Assembly: GCF_030580995.1 (NCBI RefSeq)
Contig: NZ_JAUQSZ010000012.1
Span: 1 to 64,000 of the forward strand
Direction of reading: 5' to 3'
DNA: 64,000 nucleotides
From: Sphingomonas immobilis
GTDB taxonomy: Bacteria > Pseudomonadota > Alphaproteobacteria > Sphingomonadales > Sphingomonadaceae
Shown: positions 35,096-44,435 of the stretch, in pieces
Layout: each line of letters begins with the position of its first letter
Position numbering within the stretch: the first letter of the stretch is position 1
The notes under the pieces: generated by a model
The model's database searches: none
What the model was told of the DNA's origin: nothing
Seen by the model: only the letters and a program-made list of their open reading frames with translations
Position numbers and translations under genes: made by a program

Positions 35096-37030
35096 ATGAC
35101 TTCCGCGTCCGATACCCAAGGACACACCACGCACCCCCATCCCGCCAGACTCGCGCTGACCATCGGCGCGATCGGCGTGGTGTTCGGCGATATCGGCACC
35201 AGCCCGATCTACGCCTTCCGCACCGCGCTTGCGCTGACGACGGCGGACGGGGCGGAGGTGAACGAGGTGCTCGGCGTGCTGAGCCTTGCGCTGTGGTCGC
35301 TGATCATCGTCGTGACGGTGAAATACGTCCTCTTCCTGATGCGTGCCGACAATCACGGCGAGGGCGGCGTGCTGGCGCTGACCGCGCTGGCGCGGCGGGC
35401 GCTGGGCGCGCGATCGGTGATCGCGCTGGTATTGGGCGCTTCGGGCGCGGCCTTGTTCTACGGCGATGCGATCATCACGCCCGCGCTGTCGGTGCTGTCG
35501 GCTGTCGAGGGGCTCAAGACGCTGCCCGGCGCGGGCCATATGTTCGGCGACGACCTGATCCTGTTCCTGACGATCGTCATCCTGCTCGCGCTGTTCCTGA
35601 TCCAGTCGCGCGGCACGGCGCACGTCTCGAAGCTGTTCGGCCCCGTCTGCATCCTGTGGTTCCTCGCGATCGGCGCGCTGGGCGTCTATCATATCGCCGA
35701 CGAGCCTTCGATCGTCCGCGCCATTTCGCCCTATTACGGCGTGATGTTCATGGCGACGCACGGCCAGATGGGGCTGTTCGTGCTGGGCGCGGTGTTCCTG
35801 ACCGTGACGGGCGCGGAGGCGCTGACCGCCGACATGGGGCATTTCGGACGCGGGCCGATCCGGCTCGGCTGGTTCGCGCTGGTGGCGCCGTGCCTGGTGC
35901 TCAATTATTTCGGGCAGGGCGCGTTCGTGCTCAACGCGGTCGAGGCGGCCAATGCGGCGGGCCGGCCGGTCGGCGATCAGGACTGGTTCTTCCTGATGGC
36001 GCCCGATGCGGTGCGCCCGTGGCTGATCGTGCTGTCGCTGGCGGCGACCGTCATCGCCAGCCAGGCGGTGATCACCGGCGCCTATTCGCTGACGCAGCAG
36101 GCGATCCAGCTCGGCCTGCTGCCGCGCCTGCGCATCCGCCAGACGTCTGCGACGCAGGCCGGGCAGATCTATCTGCCGTCGATCAACTGGATGCTGCTGG
36201 CCGGCGTGCTGACCCTGGTGGTGCAGTTCCGCACTTCGGCATCGATGGCCGCCGCCTACGGCATCGCCGTCACCGGCACGATGGTGGTGACGACGTGCCT
36301 GGCGTATATCGTTGTGCGCCACGTCTGGGGCTGGAGCCGGGCAAAGGCGATCCCGCTGATCGTGCCGTTCCTGTTCCTCGACCTGATCTTCTTCGGCGCG
36401 AACATCCTGCGCGTGATCGAGGGCGGATGGGTGCCGCTGGTGGTGGCGGCGGTGATCGGCTTCCTGATCTACACCTGGGTGCGCGGGCGCGGCATCGTGC
36501 GCGCGTTCGAAAGCCGCCAGAGCGTGCCGCTCGCCGATCTCGCCGCCGCGCTCGCCAAGCGCCCGCCGGAGCGGGTGGAAGGCACGGCGGTGTTCCTGAC
36601 CGCGAACCCGGACAGCGCGCCCGGTGCCCTGCTCCACAACCTCAAGCACAACAAGGTGCTGCACGAGAAGAACCTCGTCGTCAGCATCCGCACCGCCGAC
36701 CGGCCCTTCGTCGGCCCGGAGGAGCGGACGACCGGCAAGATCATCGACGATAATTTCGTGACGGTGGTGCTGACCTACGGCTTCATGGAATCGCCCGACG
36801 TACCGAGCGACCTCGGGCTCGGCGCGAACAAGGCGAAGAAGGTGCTCAACCCTGCGCTGACCAGCTATTTCATCGGCCGCAACACGCTGAAGCCCGCCGC
36901 CGACCAGGGCATGCCGCTCTGGCAGGACCGCGTCTTCATGTTCCTGCAGAAGAACGCGAGCGACCCGACCGACTTCTTCCACATCCCGCCGGGCAAGGTG
37001 CTGGAGCTGGGGGAACAGGTGACTGTCTGA
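35096..37030 (+). CDS. kup: Potassium uptake protein Kup
   Basis: Kup is a proton-coupled K+ importer in the inner membrane. The 644-residue protein has GVVFGDIGTSPIYAFR in the first span, MRADNHGEGGVLALTAL, SGAALFYGDAIITPALSVLSAVEGL and about twelve membrane spans, followed by a cytosolic domain from about residue 480 (GTAVFLTANPDSAPGALLHNLKHNKVLHEKN). All K+ path motifs are visible. The gene stands alone, with an R1 repeat pair after its stop. Confidence 0.95.
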   Translation: MTSASDTQGHTTHPHPARLALTIGAIGVVFGDIGTSPIYAFRTALALTTADGAEVNEVLGVLSLALWSLIIVVTVKYVLFLMRADNHGEGGVLALTALARRALGARSVIALVLGASGAALFYGDAIITPALSVLSAVEGLKTLPGAGHMFGDDLILFLTIVILLALFLIQSRGTAHVSKLFGPVCILWFLAIGALGVYHIADEPSIVRAISPYYGVMFMATHGQMGLFVLGAVFLTVTGAEALTADMGHFGRGPIRLGWFALVAPCLVLNYFGQGAFVLNAVEAANAAGRPVGDQDWFFLMAPDAVRPWLIVLSLAATVIASQAVITGAYSLTQQAIQLGLLPRLRIRQTSATQAGQIYLPSINWMLLAGVLTLVVQFRTSASMAAAYGIAVTGTMVVTTCLAYIVVRHVWGWSRAKAIPLIVPFLFLDLIFFGANILRVIEGGWVPLVVAAVIGFLIYTWVRGRGIVRAFESRQSVPLADLAAALAKRPPERVEGTAVFLTANPDSAPGALLHNLKHNKVLHEKNLVVSIRTADRPFVGPEERTTGKIIDDNFVTVVLTYGFMESPDVPSDLGLGANKAKKVLNPALTSYFIGRNTLKPAADQGMPLWQDRVFMFLQKNASDPTDFFHIPPGKVLELGEQVTV

Positions 37031-37038
37031 GCGCCTTA

Positions 37039-37146
37039 GCCCCTCCCCTTCAGGGGAGGGGTTGGGGTGGGGCCGTGCCGCAGACGCAGGTCTCGGTGAG
37101 ACTGAGACGCCCCACCCCCAACCCCTCCCCTGAAGGGGAGGGGCTC
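37039..37146. repeat. R1 repeat pair (REPIN-like) after kup
   Basis: The arms at 37039-37072 and 37110-37146 are inverted and enclose about 37 bases including GGTCTCGGTGAGA, the same spacer motif as in the thiD pair. The pair fills the space between two convergent genes. Confidence 0.9.
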
Positions 37147-37152
37147 AAGAAG

Positions 37153-38469
37153 TCAGATCGCGTTTAGGGCCTGATCGAAATCCGCCACCAGATCGTCCGC
37201 ATCCTCCACGCCGATCGAAATGCGCACGAGATTGTCGGTGATCCCCAGCGCCTTCTTGCGCTCCTCGGGCACCGAGAGGTGCGTCATGCCCGCCGGGTGG
37301 CTCGCCAGCGTCTCGGTGCCGCCGAGGCTGACCGCGAGCTTGGCGATCTTGAGCGCGTCGAGGAAGGCGAAGCTCTCCGCCTCGCCGCCCTTCAGGAACA
37401 GCGAGAAGGTGCTGCCCGCGCCGAGACAGTGGCGGCGGTAGATGTCGGCCTGGCGCGCATCGCCCTGCGCCTCGAGAAAGCCGAGATAGCCGACGCGCTC
37501 GACCTTCGGGTGCTGATCGAGGAAGGCGCAGACCTTCGCCGCATTCTCGCCCGCGCGGCTCATGCGCAGTTCGAGCGTTTCCAGGCTGCGCAGCAGCATC
37601 CACGCCGTATTGGGGTCGCAGATCGTGCCGATCGTGTTGCGCGTCGAGCGGATCGTGTTGATGTGCGCGGCCGACCCCAGCACGCCGCCCGCCACCAGAT
37701 CGCTATGCCCGCCGGCATATTTGGTGAGGCTGTAGACGACGATATCGGCGCCGTGGCGCAGCGGCTGCTGCCACAAGGGCCCGAGGAAGGTGTTGTCGAT
37801 CGCGATCGGCGGTTTGTCCTCCCCGAAGATCGCGTCGCGCGATGCCGCCACCGCCTCGATATCGACGAGCGCGTTGGTCGGGTTGGCGGGGCTTTCGAGG
37901 TAAATGAGCGCGACCTTGCCTTGCGCCTTGGCCTTTTCCATCACCGCGTCGATTTCGGCGCGGGTCGCGCCCGCCGGGAAATCGAGCCATTTCACGCCGT
38001 ATTTGCCGAGCAGCTTGGCGATCAGCGTCTCGGTCGCCGCGTAGAGCGGGCCGGAATGGACGATCGTGTCGCCGGGGCCGACCATCGCGAGGAACAATGT
38101 GGCGATGGCGGACATGCCGGACGAGAAGGCGAGCGCGTCCTCGGCCTCTTCCCACACGCTGAGGCGATCCTCCAGGATCTCCTGATTGGGGCCGTTGAAG
38201 CGCGAATAGACGAGGCCCTCGGCACCGCCGGGGCGCTTGCCGGTGACGCCCTCGAAATGGCGCTTGCCCGCCGCCGCGCTCGGAAAGACGAAGGTCGAGG
38301 TCAGGAAGATCGGCGGCTTGAGCGAGCCTTCGGACAGGACGGGATCATAGCCGTGGCCCATCATCATCGTCGCGGGCTTGAGCTTGCGCCCCGCGATCTT
38401 GCCGAGTTCGGCACGCGGACGGCGGGGGGGCTCTACGCCGGTCAGGTCGGCTTCGGTCTCGTCGGTCAT
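37153..38469 (-). CDS. Cystathionine gamma-synthase family PLP enzyme
   Basis: This 438-residue enzyme belongs to the Cys/Met metabolism PLP family (MetB/MetC/MegL type). It has SEGSLKPPIFLTSTFVFPS, YSRFNGPNQEILEDRLS, FSSGMSAIATL, SGPLYAATETL and the PLP lysine in YSLTKYAGGHSDLV. The frame opens earlier, but the ATG at 38469 is preceded by AGGAGAT. The family acts on cystathionine, homocysteine or methionine; which reaction it performs cannot be read, so only the family is given. Confidence 0.9.
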   Translation of the reverse strand: MTDETEADLTGVEPPRRPRAELGKIAGRKLKPATMMMGHGYDPVLSEGSLKPPIFLTSTFVFPSAAAGKRHFEGVTGKRPGGAEGLVYSRFNGPNQEILEDRLSVWEEAEDALAFSSGMSAIATLFLAMVGPGDTIVHSGPLYAATETLIAKLLGKYGVKWLDFPAGATRAEIDAVMEKAKAQGKVALIYLESPANPTNALVDIEAVAASRDAIFGEDKPPIAIDNTFLGPLWQQPLRHGADIVVYSLTKYAGGHSDLVAGGVLGSAAHINTIRSTRNTIGTICDPNTAWMLLRSLETLELRMSRAGENAAKVCAFLDQHPKVERVGYLGFLEAQGDARQADIYRRHCLGAGSTFSLFLKGGEAESFAFLDALKIAKLAVSLGGTETLASHPAGMTHLSVPEERKKALGITDNLVRISIGVEDADDLVADFDQALNAI

Positions 38470-38562
38470 CTTTATCTCCTGGGGAGGCCGTCTGTCGCGG
38501 CCCGGATAGTGACGGGTGTAACCGATGAGCAGGGGAAATGGCAGCACCGTTGAGAAGAGGAT

Positions 38563-38697
38563 TTCGCGCAGAGGGCGCAGGGGACGCGGAGGTGCTTTGC
38601 TTGCGGCGAAGCGGCTCTCTTCTTCCGAAAGCCGGTTTGAGAGCGCCTGCGGCGCGAGGGCGCTTCTCCTCTGCGTTCTCTGCGCCCTCTGCGCGAA
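38563..38697. repeat. R4 repeat pair between the PLP-enzyme gene and pgeF
   Basis: The arms TTCGCGCAGAGGGCGCAGGG.. (38563-38593) and an imperfect reverse complement ending CTGCGCCCTCTGCGCGAA (38667-38697) enclose about 73 bases. It is the only R4 copy noted here. It fills most of the 233-base gap, which shows no gene. Confidence 0.75.
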
Positions 38698-38702
38698 CCC
38701 GA

Positions 38703-39473
38703 CTACAGCGCGATGATCGAGATCTGCCGCCCGTAACCCGGCTCGCCGGCGTGCGTGGCCCGACGGAAGCTGTAGAAGCGGGTCTCATCGGCATAGGTGT
38801 CGAGGCCGAGCGCCTCGATGCGGCGCACGCCTTCGGCAGCGAGGCGGTGCGTGACATAGGCTTCGAGATCGAACTGGTGATGGCCGGGCTTGCCGGGCGC
38901 GAAGAAGCGTTCGTTCTCGGGATCGGCCGCCTCGAAGCGGCGGGCGAAGGCATCGTCGACCTCGTAGCTGGCGCGCGCGATCGTCGGGCCGATGGCGGCG
39001 GCGATGCGTTCCCGCTTCGCGCCCAGCGCCTCCATCGCGAGGATCGTCGCGGTAGTGACGCCGCCGATCGCGCCCTTCCACCCGGCATGCGCCGCGCCGA
39101 TCACGCCCGCCTCGCGGTCGGCGAACAGCACCGGCGTGCAATCGGCGGTGAGGATGCCGAGCGCGATGCCGGGCCGGTCGGTGACGAGCGCATCGGCATG
39201 CGGGCGCAACCGCTCCTCGAACGGGGCGAGCACCGTCACGCAATCGGCGGAATGGACCTGATAGAGCGTCGTCAGCGCGGCACCCGGCGCGACCGCCGCG
39301 ACCGCGCGGGCGCGGTTTTCGGCGATCAGCTCCGGCGTATCGTCCGAGCCGAGCCCGACGTTGAGCCCCGCGTACAGCCCCGTCGACACGCCGCCGCGCC
39401 GCCCGAGGAAGCCGTGCTTCACGCCCTCCAGCGCGCGCGACTGGATGACCTCGACGGATTCGGGGACGCTCAC
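38703..39473 (-). CDS. pgeF: Peptidoglycan editing factor PgeF (laccase-domain)
   Basis: PgeF (YfiH family) is a multicopper-like domain protein that hydrolyses mis-incorporated amino acids in peptidoglycan precursors; older annotations call it polyphenol oxidase. The 256-residue protein starts with GTG at 39473, overlapping the acetyltransferase stop in GTGA. It has HGFLGRRGGVSTGLYAGLNVG, YQVHSADCV, ILTADCTPVLF and GAAHAGWKGAIGG, the His/Cys metal ligands of the family. It is last in the lgt-MidA-GNAT-pgeF series. Confidence 0.92.
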   Translation of the reverse strand: MSVPESVEVIQSRALEGVKHGFLGRRGGVSTGLYAGLNVGLGSDDTPELIAENRARAVAAVAPGAALTTLYQVHSADCVTVLAPFEERLRPHADALVTDRPGIALGILTADCTPVLFADREAGVIGAAHAGWKGAIGGVTTATILAMEALGAKRERIAAAIGPTIARASYEVDDAFARRFEAADPENERFFAPGKPGHHQFDLEAYVTHRLAAEGVRRIEALGLDTYADETRFYSFRRATHAGEPGYGRQISIIAL

Positions 39474-39979
39474 AGGATCAGCCGCATCAGCCGGTCGTCG
39501 TCGAGCGTCTCGCCGACGCGGAAGGCATACCGCCCGATCTCCTCGAACCCGTAGCGTTCGTAGAAGCGCCGCGCGCGGGCGTTGTCGACATAGACGCTGA
39601 GGATGACTTCCTTCGCGCCGTGGCTGCGGCTGTGCTCCAGCGACCAGGCCATCAGCTCCTGCGACACGCCCTGCCCCTGCCACGGCGCGAGGACGTAGAA
39701 TTGATAGAGCTCGATCGCGTCGGGCCGCCATTCGCCGGGGAAGGTGACGGGCCCCATCTTGACGAAACCGATGATCTCTTCGCCGTCGAGCGCGAGGCGG
39801 ACGGCGAAATCGGGATCGGAAAGCTGCGCCGGCAACCCGTTCGGCCCAAACGCCTCGTCGAGGAAGGCGGCGAGATCGGACGCGCGGTAGAGCGTGCCGA
39901 ACGTCTCGGTGAAGGACTGCCGCGCCATCGCGCCGAGCTTCGGCCCATCGATCGCGCGGGCGTCGCGGTAGGTTATCAT
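39470..39979 (-). CDS. GNAT-family N-acetyltransferase
   Basis: This 169-residue acetyltransferase shows ELYQFYVLAPWQGQGVSQELMAWSLE, which is the acetyl-CoA pyrophosphate loop, and VNDARRFYERYGFEEIGRY-like C-terminal strands (read here as VDNARARRFYERYGF). ATG 39979 overlaps the upstream methyltransferase stop in ATGA, and its stop overlaps pgeF. The substrate is not evident. Tight coupling suggests co-expression with MidA and PgeF. Confidence 0.88.
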   Translation of the reverse strand: MITYRDARAIDGPKLGAMARQSFTETFGTLYRASDLAAFLDEAFGPNGLPAQLSDPDFAVRLALDGEEIIGFVKMGPVTFPGEWRPDAIELYQFYVLAPWQGQGVSQELMAWSLEHSRSHGAKEVILSVYVDNARARRFYERYGFEEIGRYAFRVGETLDDDRLMRLIL

Positions 39980-41085
39980 GCCGCGAACCCGGCCGGCCCG
40001 AATCCGGCAGGCTCCGGCCACGTCGGCGCGGAGACGGCGAGAACCTTGAACAGATCGCCCATCGCCACCGTCAGCCGGTCGCGGTCGGCGGCGATGTCGC
40101 GCTCCGGCGCGGCCCTGGCGAGCGCGGCGGCGCGCGCGTCGATACCGAGCGCGCGCAGGAACGCGCCCTGGCCGACGACGGGGCTGAGGCGGACGTCTTC
40201 GAGGCTGGCGGCGGCGGCGAGCGTCGCGAAATCGACATGCGCGGTCAGATCGTTTTCCCCCGGTTGGTCGAACGGATTGGCGAAGGCATGGCCCCGCACG
40301 GCCTGCAACGTGTCGCCGATCGCGGGGCCTTCATAGCCATAATCCACCGTCAGCATAGCGCCGCCCTGATGCGCCACGCGGCGGGCGAGCGCGCGGAAGA
40401 TCGCGACCGAGGCGGGAGAGGTTTCGAGGATCGATCCGGCGGGCGCGTCGCGCAGGCCCGCGGGGATGATCTCCGCCGGGAGGCCCTTGCCGGCGATGGG
40501 GAGGAACAAAGTGTCCTGACACGCCACGTAGCGCTCGGCCCAGCCGCCGCCATAGCGCACGAGCTGGCGCACCGGCAGCGCATCGAAGAATTCGTTGGCG
40601 ACGACGATCAGCGGGCAATCTTCGGGCAGCGTCGTGACGTCGTCGTGCCATGTCGCGCCCGGCACGCGCTCCGCCTGCGCCGCGCGCAGGACAGGGCTCG
40701 TCTCGACGAAATGGACCGGCGGCACGAACCCCGCCTTCGCGGCGGCGCGCAGCGCATCGGCGGTGAGCGTGCCACGCCCCGGCCCCAGCTCGACCCACGC
40801 GGCATCGGGCCGCCCGGCGCGGTCCCACAGGTCGGCCGCCCACAGGCCGATCAGCTCACCGAACATCTGGCTGATCTCGGGCGACGTGGTGAAATCGCCG
40901 TGTTGCCCAAGCGGATCGCGCGTCGCGTAATAATGCGCGTTGGCGGCGGCCATGAACTGCGCGATCGGGATCGGCCCCGCCAGCGTGATGGCGCGGGCGA
41001 GCCGGTCGGCGAGTGACGCCTCTTCTCCCCTCCCGCTTGCGGGAGGGGTCGGGGGAGGGCCGGTCAAATCATTAGCGGAACTCAA
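39976..41085 (-). CDS. MidA/NDUFAF7-like SAM-dependent methyltransferase, start inside a repeat pair
   Basis: The protein belongs to the DUF185 family; the mitochondrial homologue NDUFAF7 methylates an arginine of complex I. Motifs are YYATRDPLGQHGDFTTSPEISQMFGELIGLW, WVELGPGRGTLTADALR, VVANEFFDALPVRQ and LTVDYGYEGP. No ATG is available at the expected N-terminus; the frame enters an R1-variant repeat pair (41025-41130). I chose TTG 41085, which has GAGGGG from the repeat upstream, giving 369 residues with a repeat-encoded leader. TTG 41067 is an alternative. Confidence 0.82.
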   Translation of the reverse strand: MSSANDLTGPPPTPPASGRGEEASLADRLARAITLAGPIPIAQFMAAANAHYYATRDPLGQHGDFTTSPEISQMFGELIGLWAADLWDRAGRPDAAWVELGPGRGTLTADALRAAAKAGFVPPVHFVETSPVLRAAQAERVPGATWHDDVTTLPEDCPLIVVANEFFDALPVRQLVRYGGGWAERYVACQDTLFLPIAGKGLPAEIIPAGLRDAPAGSILETSPASVAIFRALARRVAHQGGAMLTVDYGYEGPAIGDTLQAVRGHAFANPFDQPGENDLTAHVDFATLAAAASLEDVRLSPVVGQGAFLRALGIDARAAALARAAPERDIAADRDRLTVAMGDLFKVLAVSAPTWPEPAGFGPAGFAA

Positions 41086-41130
41086 GGTGGACAGCCCCTC
41101 CCCCAACCCCTCCCGCAAGCGGGAGGGGAG
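41025..41130. repeat. R1-variant repeat pair at the MidA gene start
   Basis: The arms CTCCCCTCCCGCTTGCGGGA.. (41025-41059) and its inverted copy (41094-41130) have the core CGCTTGCGG instead of CTTCAGG. The pair lies between lgt and the MidA-like gene and contains all candidate start codons of the latter. Confidence 0.85.
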
Positions 41131-41133
41131 TTA

Positions 41134-42000
41134 TTATGCGACGCTCGCGCTGCCCGCGATCGGCTCGACGCGGGTGCGGCGCTTCTTCGCGGTGAGGATC
41201 AGGTAGAGGCCACCGAAGATCATCGGCAGCGTCAGCAACTGGCCCATGTGGATCGTCGTCGCGAAGAAGGTGCCCTGGAACTGCGAATCCGGCTCGCGGA
41301 AGAATTCCACCGTGAAGCGCGCGAGGCCGTAGCCGAGCAGGAACAGGCCGACGAGCTTGCCCGGATCGTAGCGCGCCTTGGTGCGCCAGAACGCCCACCA
41401 CAGCACGGCGAACAGCAGCACGCCCTCCAGCCCCGCCTCGTAGAGCTGGCTCGGGTGCCGCGCCACCTCGCCGCCGCCGCGTGCGAACACGATCGCCCAC
41501 GGCACGTCGCTCGGCTTGCCCCAGAGCTCGCCGTTCACGAAATTCGCCAGCCGCCCGAACAGCAGCCCGAACGGCACGCAGCAGGCGAGGTAATCGTGGA
41601 CGCGCAGCCAATCGAGCTTGTGGACACGCGCGAACAGGATGATGCCGAGCGACGTGCCGATCATCCCGCCGTGGAACGACATGCCGCCATCCCACAGACG
41701 CAGGATGTTCAGCGGATGCAGGAACATCTCCGGCGCGTAGAAGATCGCATAGCCGAGCCGCCCGCCGAGGATGATGCCAAGCGTCGCGTAGAACACGAGA
41801 TCGTCGGCATGGCGCCGCGCCATCGGGCTGCCGGGCTGCGCGATCAGCTTGAGCAGATACCACCAGCCCAGGATGATGCCGGTGATATAGGCGATCGAAT
41901 ACCATTTGATGTCGAAGAAGCCGAGGCTCAGCGCGACCGGATTGAGGTGCAGATCCTCGAAGCGCAGGTGATGAGCGGTGCTGGCGAGCGCGTGAAGCAA
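41134..42000 (-). CDS. lgt: Prolipoprotein diacylglyceryl transferase
   Basis: Lgt transfers diacylglycerol from phosphatidylglycerol to the lipobox cysteine of prolipoproteins at the inner membrane. The 288-residue protein has about seven spans, [37 protein letters not shown] and the signature [18 protein letters not shown] frame continues upstream to 42054, but TTG 42000 has CGAGGAA seven bases before it and gives the natural N-terminus [12 protein letters not shown]. Its product is needed for the MetQ lipoprotein encoded at 61 kb. Confidence 0.93.
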   Translation of the reverse strand: MLHALASTAHHLRFEDLHLNPVALSLGFFDIKWYSIAYITGIILGWWYLLKLIAQPGSPMARRHADDLVFYATLGIILGGRLGYAIFYAPEMFLHPLNILRLWDGGMSFHGGMIGTSLGIILFARVHKLDWLRVHDYLACCVPFGLLFGRLANFVNGELWGKPSDVPWAIVFARGGGEVARHPSQLYEAGLEGVLLFAVLWWAFWRTKARYDPGKLVGLFLLGYGLARFTVEFFREPDSQFQGTFFATTIHMGQLLTLPMIFGGLYLILTAKKRRTRVEPIAGSASVA

Positions 42001-42070
42001 GACGGTTCCTCGGGTATTTCGCGCTTCCTTACCGGGGTGAAACGGCAAACCCAAGCGCCGACGTAACCTT

Positions 42071-42153
42071 CCGTTCGTGCTGAGCGAAGTCGAAGCACGT
42101 GCCGCACACGCTGCGCCCGGAACACGTCCTTCGACTTCGCTCAGGACGAACGG
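42071..42153. repeat. R2 repeat pair between lgt and the molybdopterin hydroxylase gene
   Basis: The arms CCGTTCGTGCTGAGCGAAGT.. (42071-42095) and the inverted CCTTCGACTTCGCTCAGGAC.. (42128-42153) are separated by 32 bases, between divergent genes. The remaining bases of the 212-base gap show no gene. Confidence 0.9.
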
Positions 42154-42212
42154 GTTTTGTTTCGCCGGGCGGGGACTGGCACGGCGCTGCTTGCGGGAGT
42201 AGGACCATCAGG

Positions 42213-44435
42213 ATGGCGACACTCAACCGGCGGACCTTGCTGATCGGCGGCGGCGTGGGGGTGGGCCTTGTCGTCGCCTGGGCGATGTGGCCGCGGGAAT
42301 ACGCACCCAACCTGACGGTCGCGCCCGGCGAGACGTTGTTCGGCGCGTATCTCAAGATCGGCGAGGACGGCACCGTCACGGTCGCGGTGCCGCAGGCCGA
42401 GCATGGCCAGGGCGTCTACACCGCGCTCCCGCAGATCATCGCCGACGAACTCGGCGCGGACTGGCGTACGGTCGCGGTGCAGCCCGCGCCGATCAACCCG
42501 CTCTATGCCAACGAACTCGCCGCCGACACGTTGTTCGAAGGGGCGTTCGACACGCTCCCGCTGCCCCTGCGCCAGGGCCATGCGACGCGCAGCGCGCTGA
42601 TGCTGACGGCGGGATCGACCTCGGTGCGCGCCTTCGAGGGCAAGCTGCGCGAAGGCGGGGCGGCGGCGCGCACGCTGCTGTGCATGGCGGCGGCGAAGCA
42701 ATGGGGGGTCGACTGGCGCGCCTGCACGACGGCGGGAGGTTTCGTCGTCCACGGCAAGGAGAAGATGCGCTTCGGGCCTCTTGCGGCGGAAGCGGCGAAG
42801 GGCAACCTGCCCGATCCGCTGCCGATGCGCGGGCCCGAGCCGGGGCGACTGGAGGGCAAGGCGCTCCCCCGGCTCGACACGCCTTCCAAGGTCGACGGAT
42901 CGGCCAATTTCGCGGGCGACGTCCGCCTGCCCGACATGGTGTTCGCCAGCCTGCGGCAGGGCCCGGTCGGCGACAGCAAGCTGATCCGCGTCGATCGCGC
43001 GGCGGCGGACAAGGTGCGCGGCGTGTTGCAGGTCGTGACCAACGACCGCTGGGTCGCGGCCATCGCCAACAATTGGTGGGCGGCCAACAAGGCGCTCGAC
43101 GCGCTGAAGCCGCGCTTCGAGACGCGCGGGAGCCTCGTCAACACCGACAGCATCGCCGCCGCGCTGACCGGTGCCTTTGCCGCCGATGGCGAGCGGATGT
43201 GGGAGAAGGGCGCGCTCTCGCCGATCTTCAAGGGCGCGAAGCTCGTCACCGCCGAATACCGCGTGGGCCTCGGCGTCCATGCCGCGCTGGAGACGATGAC
43301 CGCGACCGCGCATATCGACGGCGGCAGGCTGGAGCTGTGGCTGCCGACCCAGGCCCCGGCGCTGGCGCGCGCGGCGGCGGCGAAGGCGATCGGCTTCTCC
43401 GAAGATGCGGTGACGGTCCACGCGATGCTGATCGGCGGATCGTTCGGCGCGAACCTCGAACATCAGGTGGCGGCGCAGGCCGCGATCCTCGCGCAATCGG
43501 TGAAGCGCCCGGTACAGCTTACCTGGTCGCGCGCCGAGGACATGCTGCATGACCGCTTTCGCCCGCCCGCCGCCGCGCGGATGGCGGCGCGGCTCGGCCC
43601 CAACGGCCAGATCCTCGGCTGGCAGGCGAAGATCGCGGCACCGCGCACCGGCCGCGAACTCGCCGAACGCCTGCTCGCGACGGACGAGGCCGCGCGCGTG
43701 GCGCTGGCCATCCCGCGCGTGGGCGATGCCTATGCGGTGGCGGGCGCGCGGCCGGTCTACAATCTGCCGGCCTATGCGATCGATCATCACCCCTGCGACA
43801 TCGGCGTGCCGACCGGGCACTGGCGATCGGGCGCGCACAGCTACACCGCCTTCTTCAACGAATGTTTCCTTGACGAGCTCGCGCATGCGGCGGGCACCGA
43901 ACCGGTGAGTTTCCGCATCGGCATGCTCGGCGGCGAGGCGCGGCTCGCGCGCTGCCTGTCGACCGCCGCCTCGCTCGGCGGGTGGGAGGGCGGCGTGGCG
44001 GGAAGCGGCCAGGGCATCGCCTGCCACAGCTTTCGCGGCAGCCATATCGCCGTGCTGGCCGAGGCGCATATCGACGAGGACCAGTCGGTGGTGGTCGACC
44101 GGCTCGTCGCCGCGGTGGATTGCGGGCGGGCGATCAATCCCGATCTCGTGCGCCAGCAGATCGAGGGGGGCCTCGTGTTCGGCATGGCGGCGGCGGCGGG
44201 CGCCTCGACCGGCTTCAGCGAGAATCTGGCGGAGGCGCGCGGCTTTGGCGATCTCGGCCTGCCGCGCCTCTCCGACACGCCCGACATCACCGTCGAGCTG
44301 ATCCCGAGCGAGGCCGATCCCGGCGGCGTCAGCGAGCTGGCCGTGCCGCCCGTCGCGCCCGCCATCGCCAACGCGCTGCAGGCCTCGACCGGCATCCGCA
44401 TCCGCACCCTCCCGCTTGCGCCGGGGGAAGCGTGA
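42213..44435 (+). CDS. Molybdopterin-dependent aldehyde/isoquinoline oxidoreductase large subunit (IorB-like)
   Basis: This 740-residue protein resembles the large subunit of periplasmic xanthine-oxidase-family hydroxylases such as isoquinoline 1-oxidoreductase. It begins with a Tat-like signal (NRRTLLIGGGVGVGLVVAWAMWP, twin arginine). Cofactor motifs include AEHGQGVYTALPQIIADEL, LIGGSFGANLEHQVAAQAA and the catalytic-glutamate region near VAAVDCGRAINPDLVRQQIEGG. The family normally needs a small [2Fe-2S] subunit; none is encoded nearby. ATG 42213 overlaps AGGA. The substrate is unknown. Confidence 0.82.
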   Translation: MATLNRRTLLIGGGVGVGLVVAWAMWPREYAPNLTVAPGETLFGAYLKIGEDGTVTVAVPQAEHGQGVYTALPQIIADELGADWRTVAVQPAPINPLYANELAADTLFEGAFDTLPLPLRQGHATRSALMLTAGSTSVRAFEGKLREGGAAARTLLCMAAAKQWGVDWRACTTAGGFVVHGKEKMRFGPLAAEAAKGNLPDPLPMRGPEPGRLEGKALPRLDTPSKVDGSANFAGDVRLPDMVFASLRQGPVGDSKLIRVDRAAADKVRGVLQVVTNDRWVAAIANNWWAANKALDALKPRFETRGSLVNTDSIAAALTGAFAADGERMWEKGALSPIFKGAKLVTAEYRVGLGVHAALETMTATAHIDGGRLELWLPTQAPALARAAAAKAIGFSEDAVTVHAMLIGGSFGANLEHQVAAQAAILAQSVKRPVQLTWSRAEDMLHDRFRPPAAARMAARLGPNGQILGWQAKIAAPRTGRELAERLLATDEAARVALAIPRVGDAYAVAGARPVYNLPAYAIDHHPCDIGVPTGHWRSGAHSYTAFFNECFLDELAHAAGTEPVSFRIGMLGGEARLARCLSTAASLGGWEGGVAGSGQGIACHSFRGSHIAVLAEAHIDEDQSVVVDRLVAAVDCGRAINPDLVRQQIEGGLVFGMAAAAGASTGFSENLAEARGFGDLGLPRLSDTPDITVELIPSEADPGGVSELAVPPVAPAIANALQASTGIRIRTLPLAPGEA

